A program made the position numbers and the translations under genes. This document shows, piece after piece, positions 17,120 to 25,351 of a DNA stretch of 37,679 nt. This stretch comes from an uncultured Pelagibacteraceae bacterium (lineage in GTDB: Bacteria; Pseudomonadota; Alphaproteobacteria; Pelagibacterales; Pelagibacteraceae): contig CACOHP010000007.1 in the NCBI GenBank assembly GCA_902627045.1, positions 1 through 37,679 of the forward strand. The letters are read 5' to 3'. The notes beneath the pieces are model-generated. The model made no database searches and had not been told where the DNA came from. It was given only the letters and a program-made list of their open reading frames with translations. Within the stretch, counting starts at the first letter, position 1. Every line of letters starts with the position of its first letter.

Positions 17120-17140
17120 AATTTTAAAAAATTTAAAATT
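17120..17140. promoter_or_regulatory. AT-only inverted repeat in the divergent binding-protein/amidotransferase intergenic region
   Basis: AATTTTAAA (17120-17128) and TTTAAAATT (17132-17140) form a perfect 9-base inverted repeat with a 3-base spacer. It lies about 90 bases upstream of the binding-protein start and about 115 upstream of the amidotransferase start, in the largest gene-free stretch of the window (17031-17253). It could be an operator, but such all-A/T repeats also arise by chance in DNA this AT-rich. Confidence 0.3.
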
Positions 17141-17186
17141 CATCACAGAGATAAAATTATACAACTTTTGATTGAAGAAATATTTT

Positions 17187-17213
17187 TTGATTAATATATT
17201 TGCTGATTATAGT
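17187..17213 (+). promoter_or_regulatory. Possible sigma-70-type promoter for the amidotransferase gene
   Basis: TTGATT (17187-17192) and TATAGT (17208-17213) are separated by 15 bases, and the gene starts about 40 bases downstream. The spacing is shorter than the ideal 17, so this is a weak call. Confidence 0.3.
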
Positions 17214-17253
17214 TGCATATCTTTTAATTATAACGTTTGAAGAGTAGTTTTTT

Positions 17254-18042
17254 ATGAATAAGAAAAAAATTTTAATCGTTGAGGGTAATTTAGAAGAAGA
17301 AAATCACACTTTTACTAAGGCTGGAATTCAGACTCACACTCAAAGCTTAAAAGAGAGTTTAGACTATATATCCAAAGATTTAATACTAGATGTAGTAAAC
17401 CCATCATCAGAAAAAAACATTATTAATTTCAACGATAGGTTGCACACTTATGATGGTTTAATCTGGGGCGGAAGTAGTTTGAATATTTACAATGATACTC
17501 CAGAAATAAAAAAACAAATTGAATTTATGAGAAATTGCCAAGACAAAGTAAAAAATATTTTAGGAATTTGTTGGGGCATGCAAGTGGCTGTGACTGCTGC
17601 CGGTGGCCAAGTAAAAAAAGCAAGTGTATCACATGTTGGTATCGCAAAAGAAATTGAGGTAAATGATAAAGGTCTAAAGCATCCATTATATAAAAATAAA
17701 GAAAAAAGATTTAATTCTCCTGCTTTTAATTATGATGAAGTGGTAAAATTACCTGAGAACGGTATTTGCTTAGCATCTAATAAAGTTAATAAAGTCCAAG
17801 GTTTATATTTTGAAACAAGTAAAACCAAAGTTTGGGGTCTGCAATATCATCCTGAGATAACTTATGAAAAAATGATAAGTATAATTAATTTTAGGAGAAA
17901 AAGATTAATTAAAGAGAGAAAAGTATTTGAAAATGAAAATGATCTTGAGCAACATATATCTTTCATTGAAAAAGAAATTAAAATCACCGTTAAAGAAAAA
18001 AAGATGTTAGAGCTTAAAAATTGGCTTAGAGAATTAAACTAA
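17254..18042 (+). CDS. Class I glutamine amidotransferase (GMP-synthase-like GATase domain)
   Basis: This 262-residue single-domain protein carries the GATase1 nucleophile elbow GICWGMQ with Cys106, and the catalytic His199 and Glu201 in LQYHPE. The oxyanion-side motif WGGSSLNIY lies at 71-79. It therefore can hydrolyse glutamine to supply ammonia, or cleave a gamma-glutamyl bond. It lacks a fused synthetase domain and is of the stand-alone 'GMP synthase-like' type, whose acceptors are mostly unknown. The last 60 residues are charged and helical and may be family-specific. It is a lone plus-strand gene between the ABC importer and fhs, and its stop interlocks with that of fhs. No partner synthetase is adjacent. 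Confidence 0.85.
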   Translation: MNKKKILIVEGNLEEENHTFTKAGIQTHTQSLKESLDYISKDLILDVVNPSSEKNIINFNDRLHTYDGLIWGGSSLNIYNDTPEIKKQIEFMRNCQDKVKNILGICWGMQVAVTAAGGQVKKASVSHVGIAKEIEVNDKGLKHPLYKNKEKRFNSPAFNYDEVVKLPENGICLASNKVNKVQGLYFETSKTKVWGLQYHPEITYEKMISIINFRRKRLIKERKVFENENDLEQHISFIEKEIKITVKEKKMLELKNWLRELN

Positions 18043-19724
18043 AATAATCCTTCAATTTGGCCTTTTTGATTTAATTTAATAGTATCAGCTGCTGGAACCC
18101 TTGGTAATCCTGGCATTGTCATTATCGATCCACAAATAACTACTACAAATTCCGCCCCAGATGATAATCTTACCTCTCTTATTGGTATTTCATGATTTGA
18201 TGGAGCACCCTTTAGTTTTGGGTCTGTTGAAAAACTAAATTGTGTTTTTGCAATACAAACTGGTAAATTTCCATGACCATTATTTTCAAAAACTTTTAAT
18301 TGTTCTTTTACTTTGTCGTCAGCCGTTATTTTGTCAGCCTTATAGATTTGCTTGGCAATTAACTCTATTTTGTCCCAAAGTTTAAGATTGTTATTATACA
18401 AAAATTTAAATTTATTTTTCTTATTCTTACAAACTTTAACAACTTTTTTTGCAAGATCTTTTGTTCCGTTTCCACCTTTAGCCCAATGTTTACATTCACT
18501 TACTTCTACTCTATTTTTTTTACAAAAATTTAAAACAGTATTTACTTCTTTTTTGGTATCCAGCGCAAAATGATTTATGGCAACTATTGGTTCCAAACCA
18601 AATTTTTTTATGTTTGATATGTGTCTTTCTAAGTTAACCAATCCTTTCTCTAAAGCGGATATATCCTCTTTTTTTAAGTCCTCTTTCTCAACACCTCCGT
18701 GCATTTTTAATGCCCTTATAGTTGCAACAATTACTACACAGCTAGGAGTTAAGCCTGCCTTCCTACATTTAATATTTAAAAATTTTTCTGCACCAAGATC
18801 TGCACCAAATCCTGCTTCAGTAACCACATAATCAGACAGTTTTAAAGCAGTTTTAGTTGCAATCACTGAATTACATCCATGAGCAATATTTGCAAATGGA
18901 CCACCATGAATGATTGCTGGATTATTTTCTAAAGTTTGAGTTACATTTGGTCTAATTGCTTCTTTAAGCAAAACAGTCATGGGACCATGAGCATTTATAT
19001 CTCTAGCATAAAGTGGTTTTCCATTTTTATCGTATGCAAAAGTTATATTACCAATTCTTTTTTCTAAATCTTTTAAATCATTAGAGAGACAAAAGATTGC
19101 CATTACCTCTGATGCAACTGTTATATCGAACCCATCAACTCTTTTAAAATCTTTAGCAACTCCACTAGTATTAATATCAATAAATCTTAGAGCACGGTCA
19201 TTCATATCCATCACACGTTTCCAAACTATTTTGTTTTCATCTATATTAAGTTTATTTCCCCAATAAATATGATTATCTATCATTGCTGAAAGTAAATTAT
19301 GTGCTGACGTGATAGCATGGAAATCACCAGTAAAATGTAAATTTATCTGCTCCATAGGAACAACTTGAGCATAACCACCCCCAGCAGCACCACCCTTCAT
19401 TCCAAATGATGGACCTAAACTAGGTTCCCTTAGACAGACAATAGATTTTTTACCAATCTTATTTAAGCCGTCGCTTAAACCGACTGAGGTCGTTGTTTTT
19501 CCTTCACCGGCTGGTGTTGGTGTTATTGCAGTAACTAAGATTAATTTACCATCTTTTTTTTTCTTAAGTTTATCTAAAAATTCAAAATTAATTTTTGCTA
19601 TATGTCTACCCATCGGACTAAAAGCACTGCTCTCATCTGGAACTCTTATTTTAGCTAAAATTTTACCTATTGGTTGCATTTTAGCTTTTCTAGCTATTTC
19701 AATATCTGATTTAGATTTGGCCAT
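18039..19724 (-). CDS. fhs: Formate-tetrahydrofolate ligase
   Basis: This 561-residue cytoplasmic enzyme joins formate to tetrahydrofolate using ATP, giving 10-formyl-THF. Landmarks are the ATP loop [12 protein letters not shown] (69-80), [20 protein letters not shown], the folate/formate region [59 protein letters not shown] and [12 protein letters not shown] near the C-terminus. Length matches the usual 555-560. It supplies or recycles one-carbon units and connects with the MetF/GcvT-like pair and the purine genes elsewhere in the window. It starts 62 bases downstream of nothing on the same strand other than intergenic DNA, so it may have its own promoter. Confidence 0.96.
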   Translation of the reverse strand: MAKSKSDIEIARKAKMQPIGKILAKIRVPDESSAFSPMGRHIAKINFEFLDKLKKKKDGKLILVTAITPTPAGEGKTTTSVGLSDGLNKIGKKSIVCLREPSLGPSFGMKGGAAGGGYAQVVPMEQINLHFTGDFHAITSAHNLLSAMIDNHIYWGNKLNIDENKIVWKRVMDMNDRALRFIDINTSGVAKDFKRVDGFDITVASEVMAIFCLSNDLKDLEKRIGNITFAYDKNGKPLYARDINAHGPMTVLLKEAIRPNVTQTLENNPAIIHGGPFANIAHGCNSVIATKTALKLSDYVVTEAGFGADLGAEKFLNIKCRKAGLTPSCVVIVATIRALKMHGGVEKEDLKKEDISALEKGLVNLERHISNIKKFGLEPIVAINHFALDTKKEVNTVLNFCKKNRVEVSECKHWAKGGNGTKDLAKKVVKVCKNKKNKFKFLYNNNLKLWDKIELIAKQIYKADKITADDKVKEQLKVFENNGHGNLPVCIAKTQFSFSTDPKLKGAPSNHEIPIREVRLSSGAEFVVVICGSIMTMPGLPRVPAADTIKLNQKGQIEGLF

Positions 19725-19786
19725 TATCTTAAATTAAAATATTTCGATTAATATATTTTTGTTATTTTTGAAAACATATAATAGTT

Positions 19787-20635
19787 TCAGTCTCTCGTGG
19801 CAATATAAACTCCTATTGATGTTACAATAAAACCGACAATATCTAAATTTGTTAATTTTTCATTTAAAAAAAACCAGGCCATTAAAGCAGAGGTTGATGG
19901 AATTAAAAAAAATATAGAAACAGTTTTGCTTGCTGAGTTTTTTTTAATTAAAAGCATTAAAATTGTAAAAGCACCAAAAGAAACAAGCAATATTTGATGG
20001 CTCATCGCAATAATAAAAACCTTGCTAAAATTAATGTATGGTTCGGCAAAAAAAATTACTACAAGAACATGAAATGAACATCCTCCAAATGCTTGGTAAA
20101 AATTACTTACTGTCAGAGGCAAGTTTTTACTTATTTTTTTTTGCCAAATTGTAGATATTGTAATTGCAAGCAGTGCAGTAAGTGTTGCTATAAAACCTAA
20201 TAATGGAATACCAGAACCTATATCTAAACCCAAAACTAAAGAGGCACCTGCAAAACCGAGCAAAACCCCGATCCACTGTTGGACAGTTATTTTTTCATTG
20301 AGAATGGGTCCGCTCAAAATATTTGTTAAAACTGGTTGAAGAGTAACTATTAAAGCCGCTATTCCTGTTGGCATTCCAATTGAAATTGAGTAAAAAACTC
20401 CACCCAAATAAAATCCATGAAAAAGTACACCACTTAAAACAGATTCTGCAATTTTTCTTTTGTTTGTAATTATTGATTGATTTAAATAAAGAGAAAATAA
20501 ATAAAAACCAAAAGCCACAAAAAAAAACCTAAATGCTAAAGCTGCAAAAGGGTCACTATTATCTACAATCGGTTTAGTTGTTATAAATGCCGAAGACCAC
20601 AACAGAATGAAAATAAGAGGATATATTCTAATCAC
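19787..20635 (-). CDS. DMT-superfamily (EamA) membrane transporter
   Basis: This 282-residue integral membrane protein shows ten hydrophobic segments in two EamA halves. It starts with IRIYPLIFILLWSSAFITTKPIVDNSDPFAALAFRF, the typical opening of the RhaT/EamA family. The second half has the repeated proline-containing pattern (IFFLIPSTSALMAWFFLNEKL). Such proteins export metabolites or amino acids in exchange for protons; substrate is unknown. The gene is separated from fhs by 62 bases and follows the hypothetical gene at 20674-21111 by 38 bases. Confidence 0.88.
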   Translation of the reverse strand: MIRIYPLIFILLWSSAFITTKPIVDNSDPFAALAFRFFFVAFGFYLFSLYLNQSIITNKRKIAESVLSGVLFHGFYLGGVFYSISIGMPTGIAALIVTLQPVLTNILSGPILNEKITVQQWIGVLLGFAGASLVLGLDIGSGIPLLGFIATLTALLAITISTIWQKKISKNLPLTVSNFYQAFGGCSFHVLVVIFFAEPYINFSKVFIIAMSHQILLVSFGAFTILMLLIKKNSASKTVSIFFLIPSTSALMAWFFLNEKLTNLDIVGFIVTSIGVYIATRD

Positions 20636-20673
20636 TTTTGCTTTAATATATTAGTTATCATTTATACTGAATA

Positions 20674-21111
20674 CTAATCAGTAATATTTAATTTAATAAA
20701 TTCATTTTGTTTAGTCTCTTTACACCATAATTCGTAACTTTCACACATTCTCCAAATGTGATCAAATGCTCTCTGAGATATTTCAAGTGGTAAATTATTT
20801 TTGGTATCATAAAGATCTGGAAACTGGATGAGCTGTTTCACCATTACATCTTTTTGAATTTTTAATAACCTTATTGTTTCCTCAGGTATTTTTTTCTTTG
20901 TTTTTAAATCTACAAATTTATTTTTTTCTAATTCTTTCAACCAGTCGTCATGAAACTTTCCACTGCTAATATTTTTGTATGTCTCATTGCCAATGAAAGC
21001 ATCAATAGCGTCTTTATTTGAAAAATCTAAATTTTTTTTTTTGATATCTGAAATTTCTAAATAGATTACTTCTGCAACGAATAAAACATATGGCTTGTCT
21101 TTAGACTGCAT
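20674..21111 (-). CDS. Unknown soluble protein of 145 residues
   Basis: I do not recognise this family. The product is charged and helical with no signal peptide or membrane segment. Tryptophans and paired cysteine/aromatic residues cluster near the C-terminus (FDHIWRMCESYELWCKE). It starts 3 bases after the racemase-like gene, so the two are probably co-transcribed. The tight coupling suggests a role linked to the racemase, but nothing more can be said. Confidence 0.75.
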   Translation of the reverse strand: MQSKDKPYVLFVAEVIYLEISDIKKKNLDFSNKDAIDAFIGNETYKNISSGKFHDDWLKELEKNKFVDLKTKKKIPEETIRLLKIQKDVMVKQLIQFPDLYDTKNNLPLEISQRAFDHIWRMCESYELWCKETKQNEFIKLNITD

Positions 21112-21114
21112 TAA

Positions 21115-21861
21115 TTATTTTCGATATTTTTTCATTGCAGCATTAGCCAAAATCAAATTTGGATCTAAAAAAATTTTTGATTTTTTGATTTTATCAAATG
21201 ATTTAAATGCAAATATTGCTATGGGCAATTCTGTACAACCAAGGATAATTTTTTTACACTTCTTTTTAATCAAGAAGTTTATTGCTGGTTTAATTCTTTT
21301 TGCTGCTGCCTTAACGTTTCCCATTTTAACAAGCTTGATTGCTTGGTTTACAGAATTTTTTTGAATCGATTTATTAGGATGTATTAAATTATATCTATCA
21401 TCAAAAAATTTATTATAGACACCGGTCATTATTGTCCCCTCAGTTGCTAGTAAGCCTATAGATGAGTTTTTTTTACATTTTTTTTTCGCGTGATTGTAAA
21501 CTTCCTTTGGCATGTTTATTATTGGCAATTTTATTTTCTTTTTTAAGTCGTTATACCAATAATGTGCTGTATTGCATGGTATAACAATAAATTTGCATTT
21601 ATCTTTTTTAAGCAGCCGACATCCTTTAAGCAAACTGTCTAAAACCAACTTATATTTTTTTTTGTTTTTTGAATTTGAAAATCTATTTGTTAATCTACCT
21701 GTCTGTATTCCTATCGACTCAGGTCTTCCAGGTATATTTGATTTATTGTAAAGTATAAATAGAGGATAATCTTGATCAATTTTACCTCTGTTTAAAACTG
21801 CAAGTTTATTACAGAAGTCTAGACCTGCTTGTGTTCCCATTCCTCCAAGAATACCAATCAT
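21115..21861 (-). CDS. Aspartate/glutamate racemase family protein
   Basis: This 248-residue cytoplasmic protein has the N-terminal IGILGGMGTQAG motif and both catalytic cysteines of the PLP-independent family: one in IPCNTAHYWY, the other in ILGCTELPIA. Two-cysteine racemases interconvert L- and D-Asp or Glu, and members of the same family act on other carboxylates such as hydantoins or maleate. Length (about 230-250) fits aspartate racemase. It is followed after 3 bases by an unknown gene. D-amino-acid production for, or recovery from, cell wall or dissolved organic matter is a plausible role. Confidence 0.85.
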   Translation of the reverse strand: MIGILGGMGTQAGLDFCNKLAVLNRGKIDQDYPLFILYNKSNIPGRPESIGIQTGRLTNRFSNSKNKKKYKLVLDSLLKGCRLLKKDKCKFIVIPCNTAHYWYNDLKKKIKLPIINMPKEVYNHAKKKCKKNSSIGLLATEGTIMTGVYNKFFDDRYNLIHPNKSIQKNSVNQAIKLVKMGNVKAAAKRIKPAINFLIKKKCKKIILGCTELPIAIFAFKSFDKIKKSKIFLDPNLILANAAMKKYRK

Positions 21862-21888
21862 AACTTATTGTTACTTTTAGATAATAGA

Positions 21889-21942
21889 TTATTGGCCATA
21901 AAAATTAAATACATCGAAATATTTGATTGATACAGCCAATAA
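21889..21942 (-). promoter_or_regulatory. Weak long-loop inverted repeat downstream of the cold-shock gene
   Basis: TTATTGGC (21889-21896) and GCCAATAA (21935-21942) are perfect 8-base complements separated by 38 bases, in the 95-base gap between the cold-shock stop and the racemase start. It might form a 3' structure, but no U-tract accompanies it. Confidence 0.25.
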
Positions 21943-21956
21943 ATTTTTTATGAAAA

Positions 21957-22163
21957 TTATGCAGTTTTCAAGTTAACTGCTGAAGGACCTTTAGGACCAT
22001 CTTCAACATCGAAAGTCAAAGCTTGACCCTCATCTAAACCATTCATACCAGCATCTCTTACTGCTGAAACATGAACAAATACATCTTTTTCTTTATCTTC
22101 ACGTTCAATAAAACCATAACCTTTGGTTGGATTGAACCATTTTACTTTACCTTGTAGACTCAT
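21957..22163 (-). CDS. Cold-shock-domain RNA-binding protein (CspA family)
   Basis: This 68-residue OB-fold protein has both RNA-binding motifs: RNP1 KGYGFI (14-19) and RNP2 VFVHVS (28-33), with the usual start [16 protein letters not shown]. It binds single-stranded RNA or DNA and acts as an RNA chaperone. Length is normal (65-70). Alphaproteobacteria carry several paralogues and the sequence does not say which this is. It has its own long leader (about 110 bases to the upstream GNAT gene) with inverted repeats, which fits leader-based control known for csp genes. Confidence 0.97.
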   Translation of the reverse strand: MSLQGKVKWFNPTKGYGFIEREDKEKDVFVHVSAVRDAGMNGLDEGQALTFDVEDGPKGPSAVNLKTA

Positions 22164-22190
22164 ATTTTTACTTATTGTTATGTTAATTTA

Positions 22191-22208
22191 TTACTTATAA
22201 TTAAGTAA
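22191..22208 (-). promoter_or_regulatory. Hairpin in the cold-shock gene leader
   Basis: TTACTTA-TAAT-TAAGTAA on the plus strand is a perfect 7-base-pair stem with a 4-base loop, 28 bases upstream of the csp start. It would fold in the csp 5' leader RNA. A role in temperature-dependent translation is inference from other csp genes. Confidence 0.4.
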
Positions 22209-22238
22209 TCGTGCCTTTCTTTAAAATTTTAGCTCTTT

Positions 22239-22244
22239 TGTCAA
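22239..22244 (-). promoter_or_regulatory. Consensus -35 box (TTGACA) upstream of the cold-shock gene
   Basis: The minus strand carries a perfect TTGACA about 76 bases before the csp start. No good -10 lies at 16-18 bases (the sequence there is AAAGAA-like), so the promoter call is tentative. Confidence 0.35.
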
Positions 22245-22252
22245 CTAAATTG

Positions 22253-22266
22253 ATCTCTTAAGAGAT
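22253..22266. promoter_or_regulatory. 14-base perfect palindrome between GNAT and cold-shock genes
   Basis: ATCTCTTAAGAGAT is self-complementary over all 14 bases. It sits 8 bases downstream of the GNAT gene and just upstream of the TTGACA box of the cold-shock gene. It may be an operator for csp or a weak terminator for the pur-GNAT unit; it lacks a U-tract and has no loop. Confidence 0.4.
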
Positions 22267-22274
22267 TTTAAATT

Positions 22275-22742
22275 CTAATCTTTGCTAATTACTTTTGTAA
22301 AATAAAGAGAATTGATGTCTTCCTTATAGTGCGCAAAAGGCGCACAAGGCTTAAAGTGACATCTTAAAAATAACTTTCTAGCTGGTTCAAAAAATTTTCC
22401 AGAACCTGTTTCAATACTTATTCTCACAATATTTAGATTTTTAGATTCATCAATTAAATGTCTTATTATTTTTATACCATTGCCCTTACTTCTAAAATCA
22501 TCGTGAACTCTTATTGATTTAAATTCACCATGGTCTTTACTTAAAAACTTAAGAGCGCCACAACCCATTAATCTATTATTTTCCCACAAACTCCAAAATT
22601 TTATTGAAGAGACTTTTAAACCAGGTATGTCCAAAACATGTGCGCTCCCCTCAGGAGATGCGGCTTTCAGTTCTTTAAAGTGTTTTGTCAGAAGTTCATT
22701 TACCTCTGGATGATCAAAATTTCCCTCTATCGACTTTATCAT
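22275..22742 (-). CDS. GNAT-family N-acetyltransferase
   Basis: This 155-residue protein has the acetyl-CoA motif A in ESIRVHDDFRSKGNGIKIIRHLI-type form (R-x-K-G-N-G around residues 83-89), preceded by the strand NRLMGCGALKFL and followed by IVRISIETGSGKFFEPARKLF. It probably acetylates a small molecule or an amino group on a protein. Its start overlaps the purK stop by 4 bases, so it is translationally coupled and third in a purE-purK-GNAT unit. The acceptor is unknown, and the link with purine synthesis may be only positional. Confidence 0.85.
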   Translation of the reverse strand: MIKSIEGNFDHPEVNELLTKHFKELKAASPEGSAHVLDIPGLKVSSIKFWSLWENNRLMGCGALKFLSKDHGEFKSIRVHDDFRSKGNGIKIIRHLIDESKNLNIVRISIETGSGKFFEPARKLFLRCHFKPCAPFAHYKEDINSLYFTKVISKD

Positions 22743-23788
22743 CTTATTAAAGTAGTAATGTGACCCATTTTTCTTTTCTCTTTAACTTCTTTTTTTAAAT
22801 AATCAAAAAAAAATTCGTTTTCGTTAAATTTATTATTTTTTCTATATTGGTCAATCTGACTTCCTATTAAATTTACCATTCTTGCATTAGATAATTTTTT
22901 TAACGGAACCTTTTTTAAAGAACAAACTGCTCTGATATGATTTTCAAATTGACTAACATTGTAAGCGTTAATTGTTAGATGGCCAGAATTATGTACTCTT
23001 GGAGCAATCTCATTTACAAATAAGTTGTCATTTCTATCAATAAAAAATTCTACACAAAGAGTTCCAATAAATTTTAATTCCTCTGCAATACTAATGGTCC
23101 AATTTTTAGATTGATTGAAAATATTTTCACTTATATCAGCAGGGATACTGGAGTATTTAAGTATCTGATCTTCATGAATATTTTCTATTGGCTCATAAAC
23201 TTCATAATCATTATTCCCAAATCTAGTAATAATGACAGAAATTTCTTTTTTTAGTTTCACAAGTTTTTCTAGTATATAGCTTTTTGAAAAGTCTATATTT
23301 AAGGTGTCTATCTCGTTAATCTCTTTTATAGGATATTGACCTTTACCATCATAACCCATAGTTGTAGTTTTTAATATTCCTGGAAGAAGATCTTTCAAGG
23401 AGTCTAAATCAGATTTTTTATCGATAGCAGCGTATTGGGTTGTTCTTAAATTAAGTTTATTTATAAAATCTTTTTCAGCTAACCTATGCTGTATCAATCT
23501 ATTAATAGATGGTTTTGGTAAGACAGATTTTTTTATGTTAATTTCATTAAGTGTTTCAAATGGAATGTTTTCAAATTCATAAGTAACAATATTAACTTTC
23601 TCAATAAATTCATGGATTTTTTCTTTATTATTGTATTCACCAAAAATAAATTCATCACAAAAATTTTTTGCGGGCGCATTTAAATCATCACAATAAATTA
23701 CTGTTTTTATATTTAATTTTCTTGCAGCATTTGAAAGCATACTCCCAAGTTGCCCGCCACCAATTATACCTAGCTTTATTTCAGACAT
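22739..23788 (-). CDS. purK: N5-carboxyaminoimidazole ribonucleotide synthetase
   Basis: This 349-residue ATP-grasp enzyme uses ATP and bicarbonate to convert AIR to N5-CAIR in purine synthesis. It opens with LGIIGGGQLGSMLSNAARKL, has an ATP-grasp core with GILKTTTMGYDGKGQYPI and the metal/ATP-binding CVEFFIDRNDNLFVNEIAPR, and ends with the PurK-specific VHNSGHLTINAYNVSQFENH. Length is typical (355-380). It lies 5 bases after purE, and together they provide the two-step CAIR route. Confidence 0.95.
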   Translation of the reverse strand: MSEIKLGIIGGGQLGSMLSNAARKLNIKTVIYCDDLNAPAKNFCDEFIFGEYNNKEKIHEFIEKVNIVTYEFENIPFETLNEINIKKSVLPKPSINRLIQHRLAEKDFINKLNLRTTQYAAIDKKSDLDSLKDLLPGILKTTTMGYDGKGQYPIKEINEIDTLNIDFSKSYILEKLVKLKKEISVIITRFGNNDYEVYEPIENIHEDQILKYSSIPADISENIFNQSKNWTISIAEELKFIGTLCVEFFIDRNDNLFVNEIAPRVHNSGHLTINAYNVSQFENHIRAVCSLKKVPLKKLSNARMVNLIGSQIDQYRKNNKFNENEFFFDYLKKEVKEKRKMGHITTLIR

Positions 23789-23793
23789 TAATC

Positions 23794-24282
23794 TTATTTA
23801 GGTCTTTTTTTTATAGATCTTGTTTGTGATGCACGCCATTTTTCAAGTTTATTACTTACAGCAGAATTATTATTTGCAATTATAGATGCCGCAAGTAATG
23901 CCGCGTTTATTGCGCCATCATCTCCTATAGCCAATGTTCCAACTGGTATTCCTTTAGGCATTTGAACAATTGACAGCAGACTATCTAAGCCTTTAAGTTT
24001 TTTACTTTCAATTGGGACACCCAAAACAGGAATTGAGGTTAATGCTGAAATCATTCCAGGTAGGTGTGCAGAACCCCCAGCACCTGCAATTATAACGCCA
24101 AAATTATTTTTTTTGGCTGTAGTCGAAAATTCATACATTCTTTTAGGTGTTCTATGCGCTGAAATTATTTTAGTTTCAAATTTTACACCAAGAATTTTAA
24201 GAATTTTTGCAGCTAATTTCATTGTTTTATAGTCCGATTGGCTACCCATTACTATTAAAACCTTGAGATTTTTTTTATTCAT
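23794..24282 (-). CDS. purE: N5-CAIR mutase
   Basis: This 162-residue enzyme converts N5-CAIR to CAIR, the step after PurK. Motifs are VLIVMGSQSDYKTM (8-21), the catalytic-histidine loop SAHRTP (41-46), AGAGGSAHLPGM (66-77) and VGTLAIGDDGAINAALLAA. Length equals bacterial class I PurE. It is the first gene of the purE-purK-GNAT unit and is divergent from the dipeptidase-like gene across 100 bases that hold a palindrome. The C-terminal tail is basic (SIKKRPK). Confidence 0.96.
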   Translation of the reverse strand: MNKKNLKVLIVMGSQSDYKTMKLAAKILKILGVKFETKIISAHRTPKRMYEFSTTAKKNNFGVIIAGAGGSAHLPGMISALTSIPVLGVPIESKKLKGLDSLLSIVQMPKGIPVGTLAIGDDGAINAALLAASIIANNNSAVSNKLEKWRASQTRSIKKRPK

Positions 24283-24314
24283 GAATTTGTCTATTCAAAC
24301 TTTATTTCAAAAAA

Positions 24315-24332
24315 TTATTGAAATTTCAATAA
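24315..24332. promoter_or_regulatory. 18-base perfect palindrome in the purE/M19-like divergent intergenic region
   Basis: TTATTGAAATTTCAATAA reads the same on both strands over 18 bases. It is 33 bases upstream of the purE start and 51 bases upstream of the plus-strand start at 24383. Position and symmetry suit a dimeric repressor site controlling one or both directions. AT-richness raises the chance of coincidence. Confidence 0.45.
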
Positions 24333-24382
24333 ATTAATAGAATTTCAAACACGTATTGATATGGTTTAATAAAATTAAACTC

Positions 24383-25348
24383 ATGAAGTATAAAATTGAT
24401 AATTTACAATACTGTAATTGGACAAGAGAAGTATTTGAGATTAATAGACAAGCAGAGCTAGATGCTGTCCATGTGACGATTGTTTATCATGAAGACTATA
24501 ATGAGCTTCTAAATGAAATTAAAAAGTGGCAAGAACTTTTTGATAAAAATTCTGATCTAATCTTTCAAGGTACCAATTTTAAAGATATTGAAAAAGCTAA
24601 ATTAGAAAAAAAAACTGCAATTTTTTTTGGTTTTCAAAACTGCTCACCCATTGAGGATGATATATCTTTAGTGGAAAAAGTACATAATCTTGGATGTCGT
24701 TTTATGCAGCTAACTTATAATAACCAATCTCTTCTCGCAACCGGTTGTTATGAAAAAATTGATAGTGGAGTAACAAATTTTGGACGTGAAGTTATTAAAG
24801 AAATGAACAGAGTTGGAATAGTTATAGATATGTCTCACTCTGCTGAAAAAAGCACGTTAGATGCAATTGAAATAAGTGAAAAACCAATTGCAATCACACA
24901 TGCTAACCCCAACTTTTGGCATGCTGCTAAAAGAAATAAATCTAACGAGTTATTAAAAATTTTAAGTGACAGTGGAGGGATTTTGGGTTTTTCTTTATAT
25001 CCTCACCATTTAAAAAATAATACAAATTGTTCATTAGATAGTTTCTGTGAGATGATAGCCAGAACATCAGATATTATGAATATTAAAAATATTGGCATTG
25101 GATCTGATTTATGCCTAAACCAGCCCGATGAAATTGTTGAATGGATGAGAAATGGCACTTGGTCTAAAAGTAAAAATTATGGTGAGGGATCTAAGAATAA
25201 GCCTGGGTTTCCTAAACAACCAAATTGGTTTGAAGATGCTAGAGGTTTTTTCAATATTGAGAAAGGTTTAAGAAAAGTTGGATTTTCTGAAGAAGAAACT
25301 GATGGGATATTGGGTAACAATTGGTATAATTTTTATAAAAATATTTAA
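24383..25348 (+). CDS. M19 (renal dipeptidase)-like protein with a degenerate metal site
   Basis: This 321-residue TIM-barrel protein resembles membrane dipeptidases: GCRFMQLTYNNQ, GVTNFGREVIKEMNRVGIVIDMSHS, PIAITHANPN, GILGFSLYP and IGIGSDL are recognisable. Two metal-type histidines of the second half are present (His152, His173). The N-terminal H-x-D pair is absent (the start reads IDNLQYCNWTRE) and the bridging Glu position reads Gln85 in FFGFQN. Classical binuclear Zn dipeptidase activity is therefore doubtful. The frame could start at TTG 24356, but ATG 24383 gives the better N-terminus; no clear Shine-Dalgarno is seen at either. It is first in a run with the 550-residue unknown (3-base gap), the DUF3726-like gene and the zinc-ribbon gene. 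Confidence 0.75.
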   Translation: MKYKIDNLQYCNWTREVFEINRQAELDAVHVTIVYHEDYNELLNEIKKWQELFDKNSDLIFQGTNFKDIEKAKLEKKTAIFFGFQNCSPIEDDISLVEKVHNLGCRFMQLTYNNQSLLATGCYEKIDSGVTNFGREVIKEMNRVGIVIDMSHSAEKSTLDAIEISEKPIAITHANPNFWHAAKRNKSNELLKILSDSGGILGFSLYPHHLKNNTNCSLDSFCEMIARTSDIMNIKNIGIGSDLCLNQPDEIVEWMRNGTWSKSKNYGEGSKNKPGFPKQPNWFEDARGFFNIEKGLRKVGFSEEETDGILGNNWYNFYKNI

Positions 25349-25351
25349 AAC

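Noticed and set aside
24356..24382. TTG start of the M19-like gene at 24356
   Set aside because: ATG 24383 gives the family-like N-terminus; the extension resembles untranslated leader.
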